In this document: positions 11,581 through 23,046 of the stretch, in pieces
Numbering within the stretch: the stretch's first letter is position 1
How the letters are laid out: every line of letters starts with the position of its first letter
From: Henckelia pumila
Taxonomy: Eukaryota; Streptophyta; Magnoliopsida; Lamiales; Gesneriaceae
NCBI RefSeq assembly: GCF_033568475.1
Contig: NW_027331831.1
Coordinates: 7,130,001 to 7,194,000 of the forward strand
DNA length: 64,000 nt
Reading direction: 5' to 3'
Program-made: the position numbers and the translations under genes
The notes under the pieces: generated by a model
Seen by the model: only the letters and a program-made list of their open reading frames with translations
The model's database searches: none
What the model was told of the DNA's origin: nothing

Positions 11581-12556
11581 TAATTGGTTATTGGAAGTGA
11601 TTGCATGAATAACCCAAATTAGTTTGAACATGGTGCAATTTTAAGTGGATGTTAGAGAAGTAGTTGATAAAGTGCACCAAGTTATTCTTTGAGTTTGGGT
11701 TATTTGTTGAAAATTGAACAATTTTGTTACATGGAGAACCTGGATTCTGTCTAGGGTTGGTGTGATAACAAGCAAATGTTTATTGCTCGTAGTTTTGCTA
11801 AAATTGCTTATTATTTTCTAGTCCTACGATGTGAACTGAACATCCAATTTATATTTCGCATCTTTTGAACACCTTATATAATAATCTTTATCGTTAATGA
11901 TAACTTAAAAAAAATCATTAATGATAGTTTGTTTCGTTAAAAAAATGATATCGACATATATAGTATCTCGTAAGAATGAAAATTATCAAAAAATTAAAAA
12001 AAAAAAGAAGATGCATAGTTAATAATCATTGTTATGTTAGAATCGTTACTATTTCACCATTTTGGGGTTTTTATTATCTGTGTCGTCAATTTCGATTTTA
12101 TTCAACTAGTTTTCTTCTTGGTTATTTTAATTATTTTTCTGCATCATATCAACATGATATATATACAATGTCATATTAGTACTCATAACAAAAAAAAATT
12201 TAAATTATAAAATAATACATTAAAAATGATTTTTTTTAAAAAAAAATACTAATATTGATAACAAAAATCACGACTACAATTATACATACATATTTATATT
12301 AGTAAATTTCTTATTAAACAATCTTATCCAATAATATCTATGAGACAAATCGATCTGATATTTATTTATAGCAAAAGTAATATTTTTTTTAAAAAATAAT
12401 AATATTTTTTCATGAGCTAAATTGAATAAGAAGTCCATGTCACAAAATCCATCCATCAAGACAATTTGGTAAGAGAGTTTGTGTACTTTAACATTATTAT
12501 ATGATATATAATTTTTTCCTTGAAAAGATATATATTATCATCATCATCATTATTAT

Positions 12557-12558
12557 TA

Positions 12559-12601
<43 letters not shown>
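12557..12601. repeat. (TA)n microsatellite
   Basis: Almost pure TA run beginning TATATATTATATATATA, about 220 bp upstream of the RRM-like gene. Confidence 0.9.
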
Positions 12602-12603
<2 letters not shown>

Positions 12604-12761
12604 TACACTTGTTGACTAATATTATTTACGACATCTTTCTTTTTGTGTAAATGAAAATGCTTATGAGGATCTGAAAAGGCGTCTGAAAATGGAAGAAGTT
12701 TCAATAGAGATTGCAAGAATTCCTCACACCGATTCCAACAATGGCCGCACCCCCACCCCTT

Positions 12762-12772
12762 CATATATACAT
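12762..12772 (+). promoter_or_regulatory. Possible TATA box of the RRM-like gene
   Basis: CATATATACAT lies about 50 bp before the ATG at 12817, after a C-rich stretch. A start site about 30 bp downstream would leave a very short leader. Position and composition fit a plant TATA box, but several other TA-rich strings lie nearby. Confidence 0.3.
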
Positions 12773-12816
12773 ACATATATCTACATCTCCACAACACTAC
12801 ACCACACACAAAAAAA

Positions 12817-14055
12817 ATGGAGCCGTCTCCTTCTCTTTTTCCTCTGGAAACATGCCCACCAGTCTCAGACGAAGCATTCAACCTGTTTCACTCCATAGAC
12901 AGGGAACTCTACGCGAGATTGATCCAAAACTTGGGCCGCCAGCCGCTGGAGTCGCTAAAGGTGATGGCTTTTTGGATGTGGCTGGAAAGAGAAGGCGGGA
13001 ACAAGATTTTGATCAGACAGTTGCTGTCTCTTCCTCCCCCGTTTTTGAACCGACTCGCGGATGAGACCGTCAAGTGTTTGAAATGCGTGGAGAGTGATAA
13101 CTATTTGTTCTTGAATGGGAATGATAGGATCAACCTTTTGCCGGAACTCGTGAGCGCCCGCGTCAGCCTCCGGTTTTTTCACGAGAATCGGGTCACGGTG
13201 GAGCATGGTGTCAGCAAGATCATCTCCACCGTCTGTTTGCGTGCTTTTAACGACATTCTGCGCCGAGTACTTTTGCTGGAAAATGCCGCTGCTTATCATG
13301 ACCATGACGTCGGAGAATCTAGCATGGCTTCTGTAGAAATTAGGAGAAACAATGTTGCAGCGCCGCAGCCACAGCCGATGATGTATCATCCTCATATCAA
13401 CGTTAATCCCGGACCGTTTTATCCTCCTCCTCCTCCTCCTCAACCGCAGCCGCAGCCAGCGATGGTGGCGGTGGATGAATATGGGATTCCGGTTCACTTG
13501 TTCGCGGGAGGAGGAGGGGGATTTCCGGGGGAGTTGCAGCGGCAAATGGTGATCAGCGAAGAAGTTGGAGATTTGTTGAGTAGGAATTTGCTTCTGGAAA
13601 TCAATAATGGTGGATTTGATCAAGAAGTTGTTCTCCCTGAAGATAGGACCATTTTCTTGACATTCTCAAAAGGGTATCCCATCACAGAAGTTGAAGTTCG
13701 AGAATTCTTCAATAAGTGAGTAATTAAACCAAAAAAAAAAAAAATCTATATATATATATTTTTTGCACTATATATATATTTTCCCTCGATCGACTGATAT
13801 TATATACATGTTGGAACTGAGAAATTAAGGAGATTCGGCGATTTCATCGAGGATCTGATAATGCAAGAAGTCGGGGAAGAGGAGCAGGTGTTGTATGCTC
13901 GAATGGTGGCACGTTCCACCGCGGTGATAGACGCCATCGTCGGAGGGAACAAGGCCAAGTATTCCATAAACGGGAAGCATGTCTGGGCCAGAAAATACGT
14001 CAAAAGACAGCAAACGAGTTCGTCTTCCCCGGACCAAGCAACTTCTTTCTCCTGA
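12817..14055 (+). CDS. Plant protein with C-terminal RRM-like domain, function unknown
   Basis: Two exons, 12817-13715 and 13830-14055, spliced in phase (AAT AA|G AGA) to about 374 residues. The N-terminal third is a helical block starting EAFNLFHSIDRELYARLI and containing VMAFWMWLE, a plant-specific arrangement I have seen beside RRM domains but cannot name. The middle (about residues 185-220) is a Pro/Gln-rich linker with a polyproline run coded by CCT repeats. The C-terminal 95 residues look like an RRM: RTIFLTFS as RNP2, YARMVARSTAV as RNP1, then NGKHVWARKYVKR. The intron cuts the RRM after its first helix. Single-stranded RNA binding is inferred from the fold. The ATG at 12817 is preceded by a compact leader and begins the conserved block quickly. 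Confidence 0.85.
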
Positions 14056-15014
14056 AAATGTTTTTCATATATATTTAAATGTTTATTATTATTATTAATG
14101 GGGTGTTCATTTTACGATTTTATATTTGGTGTATGGACATGCATATATGGATCGAGTCATGTGTACATTTGATTGCATTTGTTCGAGTTATATAGTGTGT
14201 GTTTTCATTGACATAGTACTCAATCATTTTATTTCATTTTTTGTGGAAAATTATTCTCTCGGAATTATCATGGCTCTTCAAATTTATTCTAGCTATTTTG
14301 ATTCGATTAACAATACATGATGCTTCAAAACATCGATATGATCGGTAACGGTCAAATTTTGTTATTGATGCATGTTTTAATTTATAATTATTTTGATCCG
14401 ATTACTGACACATGATGTTTAAAATATCGATATTGTCTTAGGACACGTCACCACTCTGACAAAAACTAAAGGACTAAAAGTGAAACTATTAAACTCATTC
14501 GGAAACACAGGAACAAAATTTCACGTGAAAAAATTGCAAATGGATTAAATTACTTCTGTTCTTCAAATTTAATTTTTGAATTTTTTTTACAACATATGTT
14601 GTGTGTGTGTTCTTGCTCTGGGATTCCATGTCAACGTGATAAATTAATGTTTTGAATAATTTCCAGTTAAAGGGTTTTGAGATTATTACAATGGAAAATA
14701 TTTATTATTGTTATCATTATTACAACGAGGAGATTTCATAATTTTTTTTAAAAAATTTAATTTTAATTTAATTTTACCCCAATTTTGAGTAATATATTAA
14801 TATATATATATTTGTATAATTATTATTATATTAATATTAATAATTAATTAATTTTTTTCAAAAAAAAAAAAAGAAGATAAAAACACAGTAATGTAATGTC
14901 ACTGTATGAAGAAAGCAAAACCCACGTGACATATTGCTGTCTCCCTCCTTTGGTGGTTGGATTGGATTCACTTTCGTCAACCCAAACCTCTGAAATCACA
15001 GTTTCTTTACATCA
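14056..15014. other. Intergenic region before adenylate kinase
   Basis: AT-rich, with homopolymer runs and an ATTATT/AATTAATT-rich part around 14800-14870. Nothing coding was recognised. The 3' UTR of the RRM-like gene and the adenylate kinase promoter must lie here. Confidence 0.5.
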
Positions 15015-18000
15015 ATGGCGGTTCTTAGCCGCCTCAATCTGTGTCGCAAAAGACCTGCATCACTTCCCAATTTCTGCTCTAAATCCACCCAAACTGAGCT
15101 CCAGAGGGTGTCATCAGCTCTTTCTTCTGCAATACCCAACGAAAATTCCAGGGGAAATAACAGAAATGTGCAGTGGGTTTTCCTCGGATGCCCCGGTGTG
15201 GGCAAGGGGACCTACGCCACCCGCCTGTCCAGTCTCCTAGGCGTGCCCCACATCTCCACCGGCGATCTTGTCCGCCACCAGCTTTCTTCTCGTGGGCCCT
15301 TGTCTTCGCAGGTTTCCTTTTTTTAAAAAAAAAATTTCCTTCCGGGAAAACTCACCTGATTATGAGTTGATTGATGTTGGGGGTGATTTCGTGTCTATGA
15401 GTACCTCTTTGCTTGTTTTATTGGTTATATGTACTTGTGTTTATCTTGTGTGTTTTGATTTAGGAATTGGGATTTTAGATTTTGCAAGTCTCAACAGCTC
15501 TTAATTTTGCAAGCTTGGATGTTATTATGGTAAATACCCATCCCACCGTAGGTGTTTGAAACGGGTCTATAAGCTGAAATGTAGATTGGCGTAGCTATTG
15601 TGGGTTAACGGTTTTCGCGAAGCACTGAACAGCTCTTAATGTTTGGAATGATTGAATATTTTCTGATCAAAGGATTAAACTCATGTAAAATGATGCTACG
15701 CGTGAAAGAAGATCGATCATAATTGTGGGGTTATTTTGTCAGGCAAGCAAAGGATCTGTTTTTGAGAAGAAAATTTTACTATCCTGATTACCCTTCATAA
15801 CATATATCACATGTCACACCCACAAGCCTATGTAAGCAACACTTTTAGTAGTAGGCTCCTATAGGCTCCAATAACAACTAATTCGCATCAACCGTCGTCG
15901 TCTTTCGTACATGACACTTTAAACCTCTCCCACAATCTAATGTATGTCATCATATTATGGCCTGAAGTTAGAAAATGTTCAAGGCTTGAGCATATACCTG
16001 AGAGTCCTTGATACCATAAATTGCTGTCTTTTTATATCTTGACCTGAAGATCCTTGGGTTCATATCATGAGATAATCAATCGCGTGTAGGACCGATGGGT
16101 GTCCAAAGTGTATGCTAATCCCCGTCTCATGGATAAATGAGCATCATCCAAACATTATATAATGACTGAATTGACTGTTCCTAATATGGCTACATTTCTG
16201 AGTGAGATATTTTGGAAATTCTTTCGAAACCGAGTGAAAATTTCATCATATAGTATGCACGCTCTATAATCGTCCCAAGGATCAGGAATTCACGTAGTGC
16301 CTCAGTGTATGCACGCTCTACAATGATGAACTATACCTAGAACCAGGACTATGATCCACGTAGCATGAACTAGATGGAGATGAAAAAGCATTGACAACTC
16401 TTTGAGATTTGAGTATCGAAGTTTAAGAAGGCCAATATATGCACCAGTGGCTGAAGTCTTGTATGTTCAATATAAACAATTCCTTATTTTTGTGAAAACC
16501 GATACTGCATTTTGGAACAAAAGACTTTTTACGTAGAGTTCATAGGCGTATTGCAGGTGGTTAGCTAAGAATTATATTTCTTGAACGGTGTTTAGTCGTC
16601 AAAGGATAATGTGACTGATAAATCACAGGAGCTTCCCATTTGCTTGGTCATATTTTTGCTTTTAGCTGTGTGTTTGTGTGGGAAGTCACTTATGAAGCCT
16701 AGCCTGAAACATATTTGCTTCTTTAATGGCTATGGAAAGTTTTTAACCCATACCCATTTGATGCAGTACTTTATCGCAAGATTAGGATTGATAATGGTTT
16801 TTGGGCTTAAGAGTCTTATGTATACGCAACTTATACCAACTATGTGCTGACTCTAGTTATTATTTTAGGTAACAATATACATCGAAGCCCCCTTCATTAT
16901 GTTCTTTCGTATTCTTATTTGGCCATTTCTTTGTTTACTCTCTGCGTTTGTGCAGCTGGCAGCGATTGTTAACCAAGGAAAGTTGCTTTCAGATGAAATA
17001 ATTATTGATCTACTTTCCAAACGCCTTGAAGATGCTCAGAGTAAGGGTGAAACAGGATTTATTCTTGATGGTTTTCCACGAACTCTAAGACAGGCGGTGA
17101 GCAATAGCTTTTAAAACTAGCTAATAACTATCTATTGCATGCAGGCGGTTTGTTTTTCGGGTTATTCAAAACACACCATCCTCTTGTTTCGATTAATTTT
17201 GGGGAATTGTTTTCCTTGCCACTTCCCCCATAAACAATAACTAACATCACCATCATATTTTAATTCTCATTCTGAAAATTCCCCATTTCATATCATTAAC
17301 ATAGTCATTACTCATACATTTGTAATTTAAAATTTTATCATCTTTCTGTGCACACAATATTTTAATATTCAGTTTTGTTGCTTAATGGAAAGCCTGTTAT
17401 TTCTACTATCTTTGGAACTTTAAGTGAGTGGACAAAAATATGTCCTTTGCTTTTTAGCAGAAAAACTAAGACGGAAAAACTTGTAAAGGTATTTTATTCA
17501 TTTTATACAGTAAATCTCATGTGATTATTTCTAGATATCTCACTCTCTCTCACTTCAATACTATCCTTCGTTCCATTAATATTTAATTCAAATTTTGTCT
17601 CAATCGCATGTGCTCTTAGTTAATTGTATAACTCACTATGAAATTTACTTTCTTTCTAATTTCGATATTGTCTATGACTTCGGTTAGATTTAATCCCGAA
17701 TTTTGTCTCACACGTGTATACTAAGGTTTATTTCCTTATCTATACCAATTTAATTACATAACTGAGTGTTGTTCGTATTTATGATTCATAACATATAATC
17801 ATACGTGTGATGTGTGTTTTTGAAATCCTAACATACTTCTACATAGTTGGATCGATGGATTTAAAATTCCGGACTTGTTTTGATGAATTTAATTAAAGTG
17901 AATTTCAAAACGATAACATCAGCTGGCTTAGTTTTGTACATTTTGGAATATACATGGATAAGCCTTTCATGTCTCGTTCCCTCTTATGCAGGAAATCCTG

Positions 18001-18717
18001 GAGAAGGTGACAGATATTGACTTAGTAATCAATCTGAAGCTTCGAGAAGAAGCTCTAATTGCAAAATGCCTCGGAAGACGAATTTGCAGTGACTGTGGGG
18101 GGAACTACAATGTTGCATGTATTGATATCAAGGACAAAGATGGAAGTCAGAAAATGTACATGCCTCCCCTTCTACCTCCTCCACAATGTGAATCAAAATT
18201 AATTACACGGTCTGATGACACTGAACAAGTTGTTAAAGAACGGATACGAGTTTACAATGAAATGGTAATTAATTCCATCATCTTATTAAAGCAAGTTTTT
18301 GGTGGATTGTTTTTCTGTCAATAATTTCATAACTTTTCATTATTTGAAAGTTCTTTAGTTTCAAAAATAGTTTTTGCAATCAACCATGTGATGATCTTAG
18401 GAAGATAGTAGTGTTTGTTTTTGTTTGGAGATGGGAAATTGGTCGTGGAAAACGAAAACACTGCCTTGGATCTTTTTTGATTCCATTATTTCCCAAGATT
18501 TCTTCCCCACTTCACCTGTGTATGATCGTTAGCAGTTGCATAACGTATGGCTTGGAAACATCCAAATTTGCAGAGTCGGCCCGTCGAGGAATTCTACCGT
18601 AATCGTGGGAAGTTGTTGGAGTTTGATCTTCCTGGAGGAATTCCAGAATCCTGGCCAAAATTGCTTCATGCACTAAATCTCGATGATCATGAAGACAAAA
18701 AATCCGCAGCTGCTTGA
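15015..18717 (+). CDS. ADK1: Adenylate kinase, organellar (chloroplastic ADK1-like)
   Basis: Four exons, 15015-15311, 16956-17096, 17992-18264 and 18574-18717, join in phase to 284 residues. The enzyme interconverts ATP + AMP and 2 ADP. The first 50 residues are Ser/Arg-rich and acidic-poor, fitting an organelle presequence. The P-loop is [15 protein letters not shown]. The AMP-binding part contains [12 protein letters not shown], and [14 protein letters not shown] precedes the lid. The lid starts [17 protein letters not shown] and is the long form, with PPLLPPPQC. The C-terminus ends [20 protein letters not shown]-like sequence followed by DKKSAAA-type residues. Length and exon order match the plant chloroplast/mitochondrial adenylate kinase group. 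Intron 1 is 1.6 kb and intron 2 about 0.9 kb; neither shows a recognisable insert. The family is certain; plastid versus mitochondrial targeting is not. Confidence 0.93.
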
Positions 18718-20197
18718 GTATTATCCATAAGCTATGTCATTTTGGTAAATAAATCATTCTTCGCTTGTGTATTCGACATTATTATTATTATAATAATATT
18801 ATTAATATTAATATTACGGATAAATTATTTGATAAAGGCAAAAAGTATGGTGAAAATAACGTTCTGTATTCTTTCTTGGGGGGCACTGTCCTCAAGTTTT
18901 AATGTTTTATAGTAGTTCATTGTGTTATATAGGTGTAATTTGTAATTTATTATGTTATCTACATTCCGAAATCTTGTTATATTTTCTTAAGTTAGGTCTT
19001 GTTATATTTTTCTTAACTTAGGTTTATTTAATAAAATGTGAACTGTTTCATCAAATTAATTGTAATTACATTATAAATACTAGTGGTAAAGTAAGCACAT
19101 TGCTTGTTGCTTGCGTGTAATGTAATTAATAAATATTTATAGATATGTTTGAATTCCAGAAACATTCCATGAAAAATCAACTCAGTGGGGGGAATGACGG
19201 ATAATTTCATCCTATCGTTAGAGATACTACCTCGATGATATATTTAAGGATAAAAATTTATTAATATTTGTGGTGTTCACTGAAAAAATAGTAAACCTCT
19301 CACATGTATTGATAAATTTCAACATTTGAATTTGTATTGAGGCAATGCATATACAGGTAAGACCTCATTTACCGGGAAGGACATAAAAAAATATGCTTGA
19401 GCCTCTACTCTTGAGTCTTGACACAAATATATTTTTTATATCGATGGATGAGACGATAAATGATGTATGATAAATAATATAGTAATGATGTGTGAGTATA
19501 TAAATTTTTAACTTCAATCATTGGTAGAATTTGAGTAAAATATGAGATGACAGTTGAAACAAGTGAGAAGTGAAGAATTTTCCAATTGAAGAGAAAACAT
19601 ACAATGTGAGAAATGTACATGAAAGGGAAAATGGGGAGAGGAAGTTACAAGTTAGATCATTAATTTTATCATATTATTTTTTGTCGATGTTTTTATTAAT
19701 AATTATTTTTGGAATTTCGTCTTGTTACACTAAGGCATAAAAATAGATTTTCTAATAAACTCAATCTTTATAAAATAGTACAATATAGATAAAATGTATT
19801 TTTATTCGTTTGCCTCAAACATATAGTCAAAATTTTTATTTAATAACATTTTTTTAATGAGTAGCTCACAAATCTATATTTATGAGGCGAGCCGACTCGA
19901 TTCATACTTGCAGTAAAAAATAATACTTTAGACATAAAAATTAATAATCTTTCATGAGTTAGATTGTATATGCGTCTCATAAAAATAACATGTGATATCG
20001 TCTTGTGAAAATTTTTGTGTTTTATAATATATTTTTATTAACTAATACTTTAAAGGCATGCAACTATTTCAGAAGAAATTAAATGAAAATAAAATAATAA
20101 GTAAATTATTATTATTTTGTATATGTATGAAAACAGAAACAAAGTCGTGCAACTATAGGGGGCGGCCTCCCTATTGCAAGGATCATACGTGGCGGAG

Positions 20198-20422
20198 TGG
20201 CGGAGCCAAAAATAAATTAAGGGGTGATTAAAATTTTGAAATATCAATGTATTTATAAAATTTATATAATATATCAAAAATAATAAATAATATGGGCTGA
20301 GCTATAATTATTTTAGGCTAAAAATATAAAAAATTTGGTTTAAAAAACAAGATATATATATCTAATTTGGGTCAAAGCAGACCTGGGCTACAGCCCAAAC
20401 CTGTCACCCCCTCGATCCGCCA
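20198..20422. repeat. MITE-like element with TGGCGGA ends
   Basis: The left end is TGGCGGAGCCAAAAA, followed by AAGGGGTGA. The right end reverse-complemented is TGGCGGATCGAGGGGGTGAC. The interior is AT-rich and non-coding, about 225 bp in all. Ends of this kind recur in plant non-autonomous DNA transposons. A target duplication is not clear. Confidence 0.5.
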
Positions 20423-20669
20423 ATGTACGGGGCGGATCGTAAAAAGGCATTATACGAATTACAATCCGCCGAAACAAACGTAAAAAGAAGAAGAAGAACA
20501 CTATAGTACATACATCTAATAAAATTTTATGATCTAGGTACACATGCATTTTTTTTAGCCATAGGAGGATGATTTGTCATAATTAGATTTCGAACACATC
20601 ATCTCATATTTTATATTTTGATGTCAGATGAGCTAGTAGCTACACGTCATCGAGCTACGCAGTAGGTAC

Positions 20670-20945
20670 ACATGCTTTAAGAGAGTGTTTACAAAAAAAA
20701 AAAATTGTATAATAAAAGTAATTAAATTTATAAATGATAAAAAATGTGATGAAAAATCAAAAGTGAATAGTATTTAAAAACAAACGTGAAAAACGAAAAA
20801 TAAGAGGTAGGTAGTGTTTGAATAAATTAATTAAGTCAAATAAAAGTGGATAGTGTTTGAAAATAAATATGAAAAAACTAAAAACCGAAAATAAGATATA
20901 GGTAGTGTTTGATAAAAAGTGATTCTAGTATCAATTTTTTATATA
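20670..20945. repeat. Short dispersed repeats around TAGTGTTTG motifs
   Basis: GTAGTGTTTGAATAAATT, ATAGTGTTTGAAAATAAA and GTAGTGTTTGATAAAAAG recur about 50-80 bp apart, together with repeated strings such as AAAAGTG and GAAAAAACTAAAAACCG. They look like nested or partial MITE copies. No coding potential. Confidence 0.4.
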
Positions 20946-21839
20946 ATTAGAATCTTCATGTGATCCGTTTTAGATTTTAATTAAATTAGATATAAACTAA
21001 TATATAATTTGAGTTTAAAATACTCACGAATCTGATTTTTAAAATAAAAAACCAATATCAATTTTTTATTAATTGCAAACGTTAACAAAAGTACCCGATG
21101 AGATTCATAAATCTGGACAAAAAAAATCACATATGTAACCATGCATTCTATCTTTAAGTTATTATATTTATTTATTGAGTGATTTTAAGGCTGCGTTCAT
21201 TTGTCTTGATAAATAAAAGATTACATAATTAATACCGACTAATCCTATGTTTACTTGCAAAATTAAAAATGAGTATAAATCTTTCGGCCCGTTAATAATA
21301 GGATTCACAAATGATTTTTAGTCCTAAATTTTTCACGGGATTATAAATCTTTATAAGGTGAGAGAGTGAATTTTTTTAAATCCATCCAATTAAACATATT
21401 ATTATTTATTCATAACCACTCTATATTTTTGTCTCCCAAAATGAGAAAAAAAAAAAGAGAATTTTACGACTTTCCTAGATTCTCTCAACGACTCAGCCGC
21501 ACACGGATTCCATAAATTATGGGTTTTGTCTTTCTTTCTTATATTATAAAGAGTTACCTATTATTTCTCTCTAAAAAAAAGAGTAACCTATTATTAATAA
21601 TGATCTTTAAATGTCTTTCAAAAAAAAAAATAATGATCTTTAAATGTAATTCCGAATAACTGAGTTATTTTGTCATTTCTCAACAAATCAATAAATCAAA
21701 TTTAAATACTATTATAAAATTTCAAAAAATATAATATTGTAAAAATGATAATTTATTATCTAAATATCATCTCATAAAATATATAATATAAATAAAAATA
21801 TAAATAAAATTATTAATTTAATAACATTTCGATTTTTTC

Positions 21840-22010
21840 GATCTGTTCGGTTTTGACATATATAATGCAAAATCGAACCAAATAAATGTAGGTTTTAACA
21901 TTTATATCCGAATTTCAAAATTCTTTTTTCGGTTCGGTTCGATGTTTGGTTTTTCGAATTGAATTTACGATTTTTTCGATTTTATCCGAAGTTTGAACAC
22001 CACTCTAAGA
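21840..22010. repeat. GGTTCGGTTCG-type MITE-like segment
   Basis: Contains CGATCTGTTCGGTTTTG on the left and TTCGGTTCGGTTCG and GAAGTTTGAACACCACTC on the right. Segments of this make-up are frequent in plant genomes as small non-autonomous elements. A similar but weaker copy lies at about 33190-33350. Confidence 0.4.
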
Positions 22011-23046
22011 CATTCAATATTGCCGTCCAAACCACATAAAGGTAACCTGAAAATTTATTAAAACACCATTTGACATTAAATTAATTAATTAAATAAATAA
22101 AAGACAGTAATTTAGAACCATCAGCTTCTTTGATGCCCGATTTACCCCCATCTCATCTTACTTGGAAGAGAAATGTCATTCTTCCTTGGAATTTAGTTAC
22201 CACATGAGAAACCTAAGAGGACAAATTTGTCTCTCCACGTCAGCTGTTCTTTTCGAACTTTTTTTTTTTTTGAATAACTTCGTTGTTGATTTTGAACCTT
22301 GAAACGCATAATTTCTTTGTATTTGATATTCAATCTCTTGAAAAAAGAACAGGGAAAAGATGTAGTTCTTTTCATATGCATATATGCATTTTTTTTAAAA
22401 AAATTGACTTGCCCACAAGACATTTGAATAACCCCACTTTCGCCGTTAATTTTTTAACGAAGATCGCCCGCGATGTTTTCTATTATGAAATTTTCGAAAT
22501 GATCGACACAATTATTTAGAAATCATTCAAGAGAATTCGGATTTATAACTAATAGAAAAGTGTGTGTTGTAGTTAAGGTTCGAAGTAAAATAAACTCTTG
22601 TAAATTTGTTTTATTTTGTTTCATGCTTTTAGGAGAGTGATTTTGACATTATGTTGTCTATTTATATAAGCGTTTTTTTGTGACAACATAGATAAAAATG
22701 ATTGGCGCCTAAATTTTTATCATGATTTTTGGAACATACTCTGTAAAAAAAACGACTATCATGATATTTGGAATGTTTTTTACAAAAATAATCACCGTAT
22801 TAAGTGATAATAAATTGCCAAATGCTGGAATAATAATAATAAAACAAATGCTGGAAAAAACTAAACCAAATAAACCAAGAGCAAGAAGCAAGCAAATGGA
22901 GGAGTAATTACAAATTGTACATCACTCTTGTCTCCTTTCTCGCCTCCTTCTCTCTTCCGCTTTCCTTTCTCTTTCTTCAAAGTTCATAGTGTCACTCCTG
23001 TGTCATTACACACAGTAACAAAAAGAGGTGGGAAGAGAGTGAAGAA

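Larger units (their letters stand above)
10930..12762. other. Gene-free AT-rich region between divergent permease and RRM-like genes
   Basis: No coding segment was recognised. It holds promoters of both flanking genes, two adjacent MITE-like segments (about 11210-11440 and 11447-11580) and a TA microsatellite around 12560-12600. Confidence 0.5.
18718..23046. other. 4.3-kb gene-free AT-rich region
   Basis: No protein-coding exon or RNA gene was recognised. Contents include a GGCGGAGCC-ended repeat (20198-20422), a run of AT-rich units containing TAGTGTTTG (about 20670-20945), and a segment with GGTTCGGTTCG and GAACACC ends (about 21840-22010). The last 150 bases should hold the 5' UTR of the PBL27-like kinase, which is rich in CTTTCTC pyrimidine tracts. 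Confidence 0.5.

Noticed and set aside
12955-13623. Long minus-strand frame opposite the RRM-like gene
   Set aside because: Arg/His-rich shadow caused by the codon use of the plus-strand gene; no domain.
14896-15240. Plus-strand frame overlapping the start of adenylate kinase
   Set aside because: Different frame from the P-loop; no family features.
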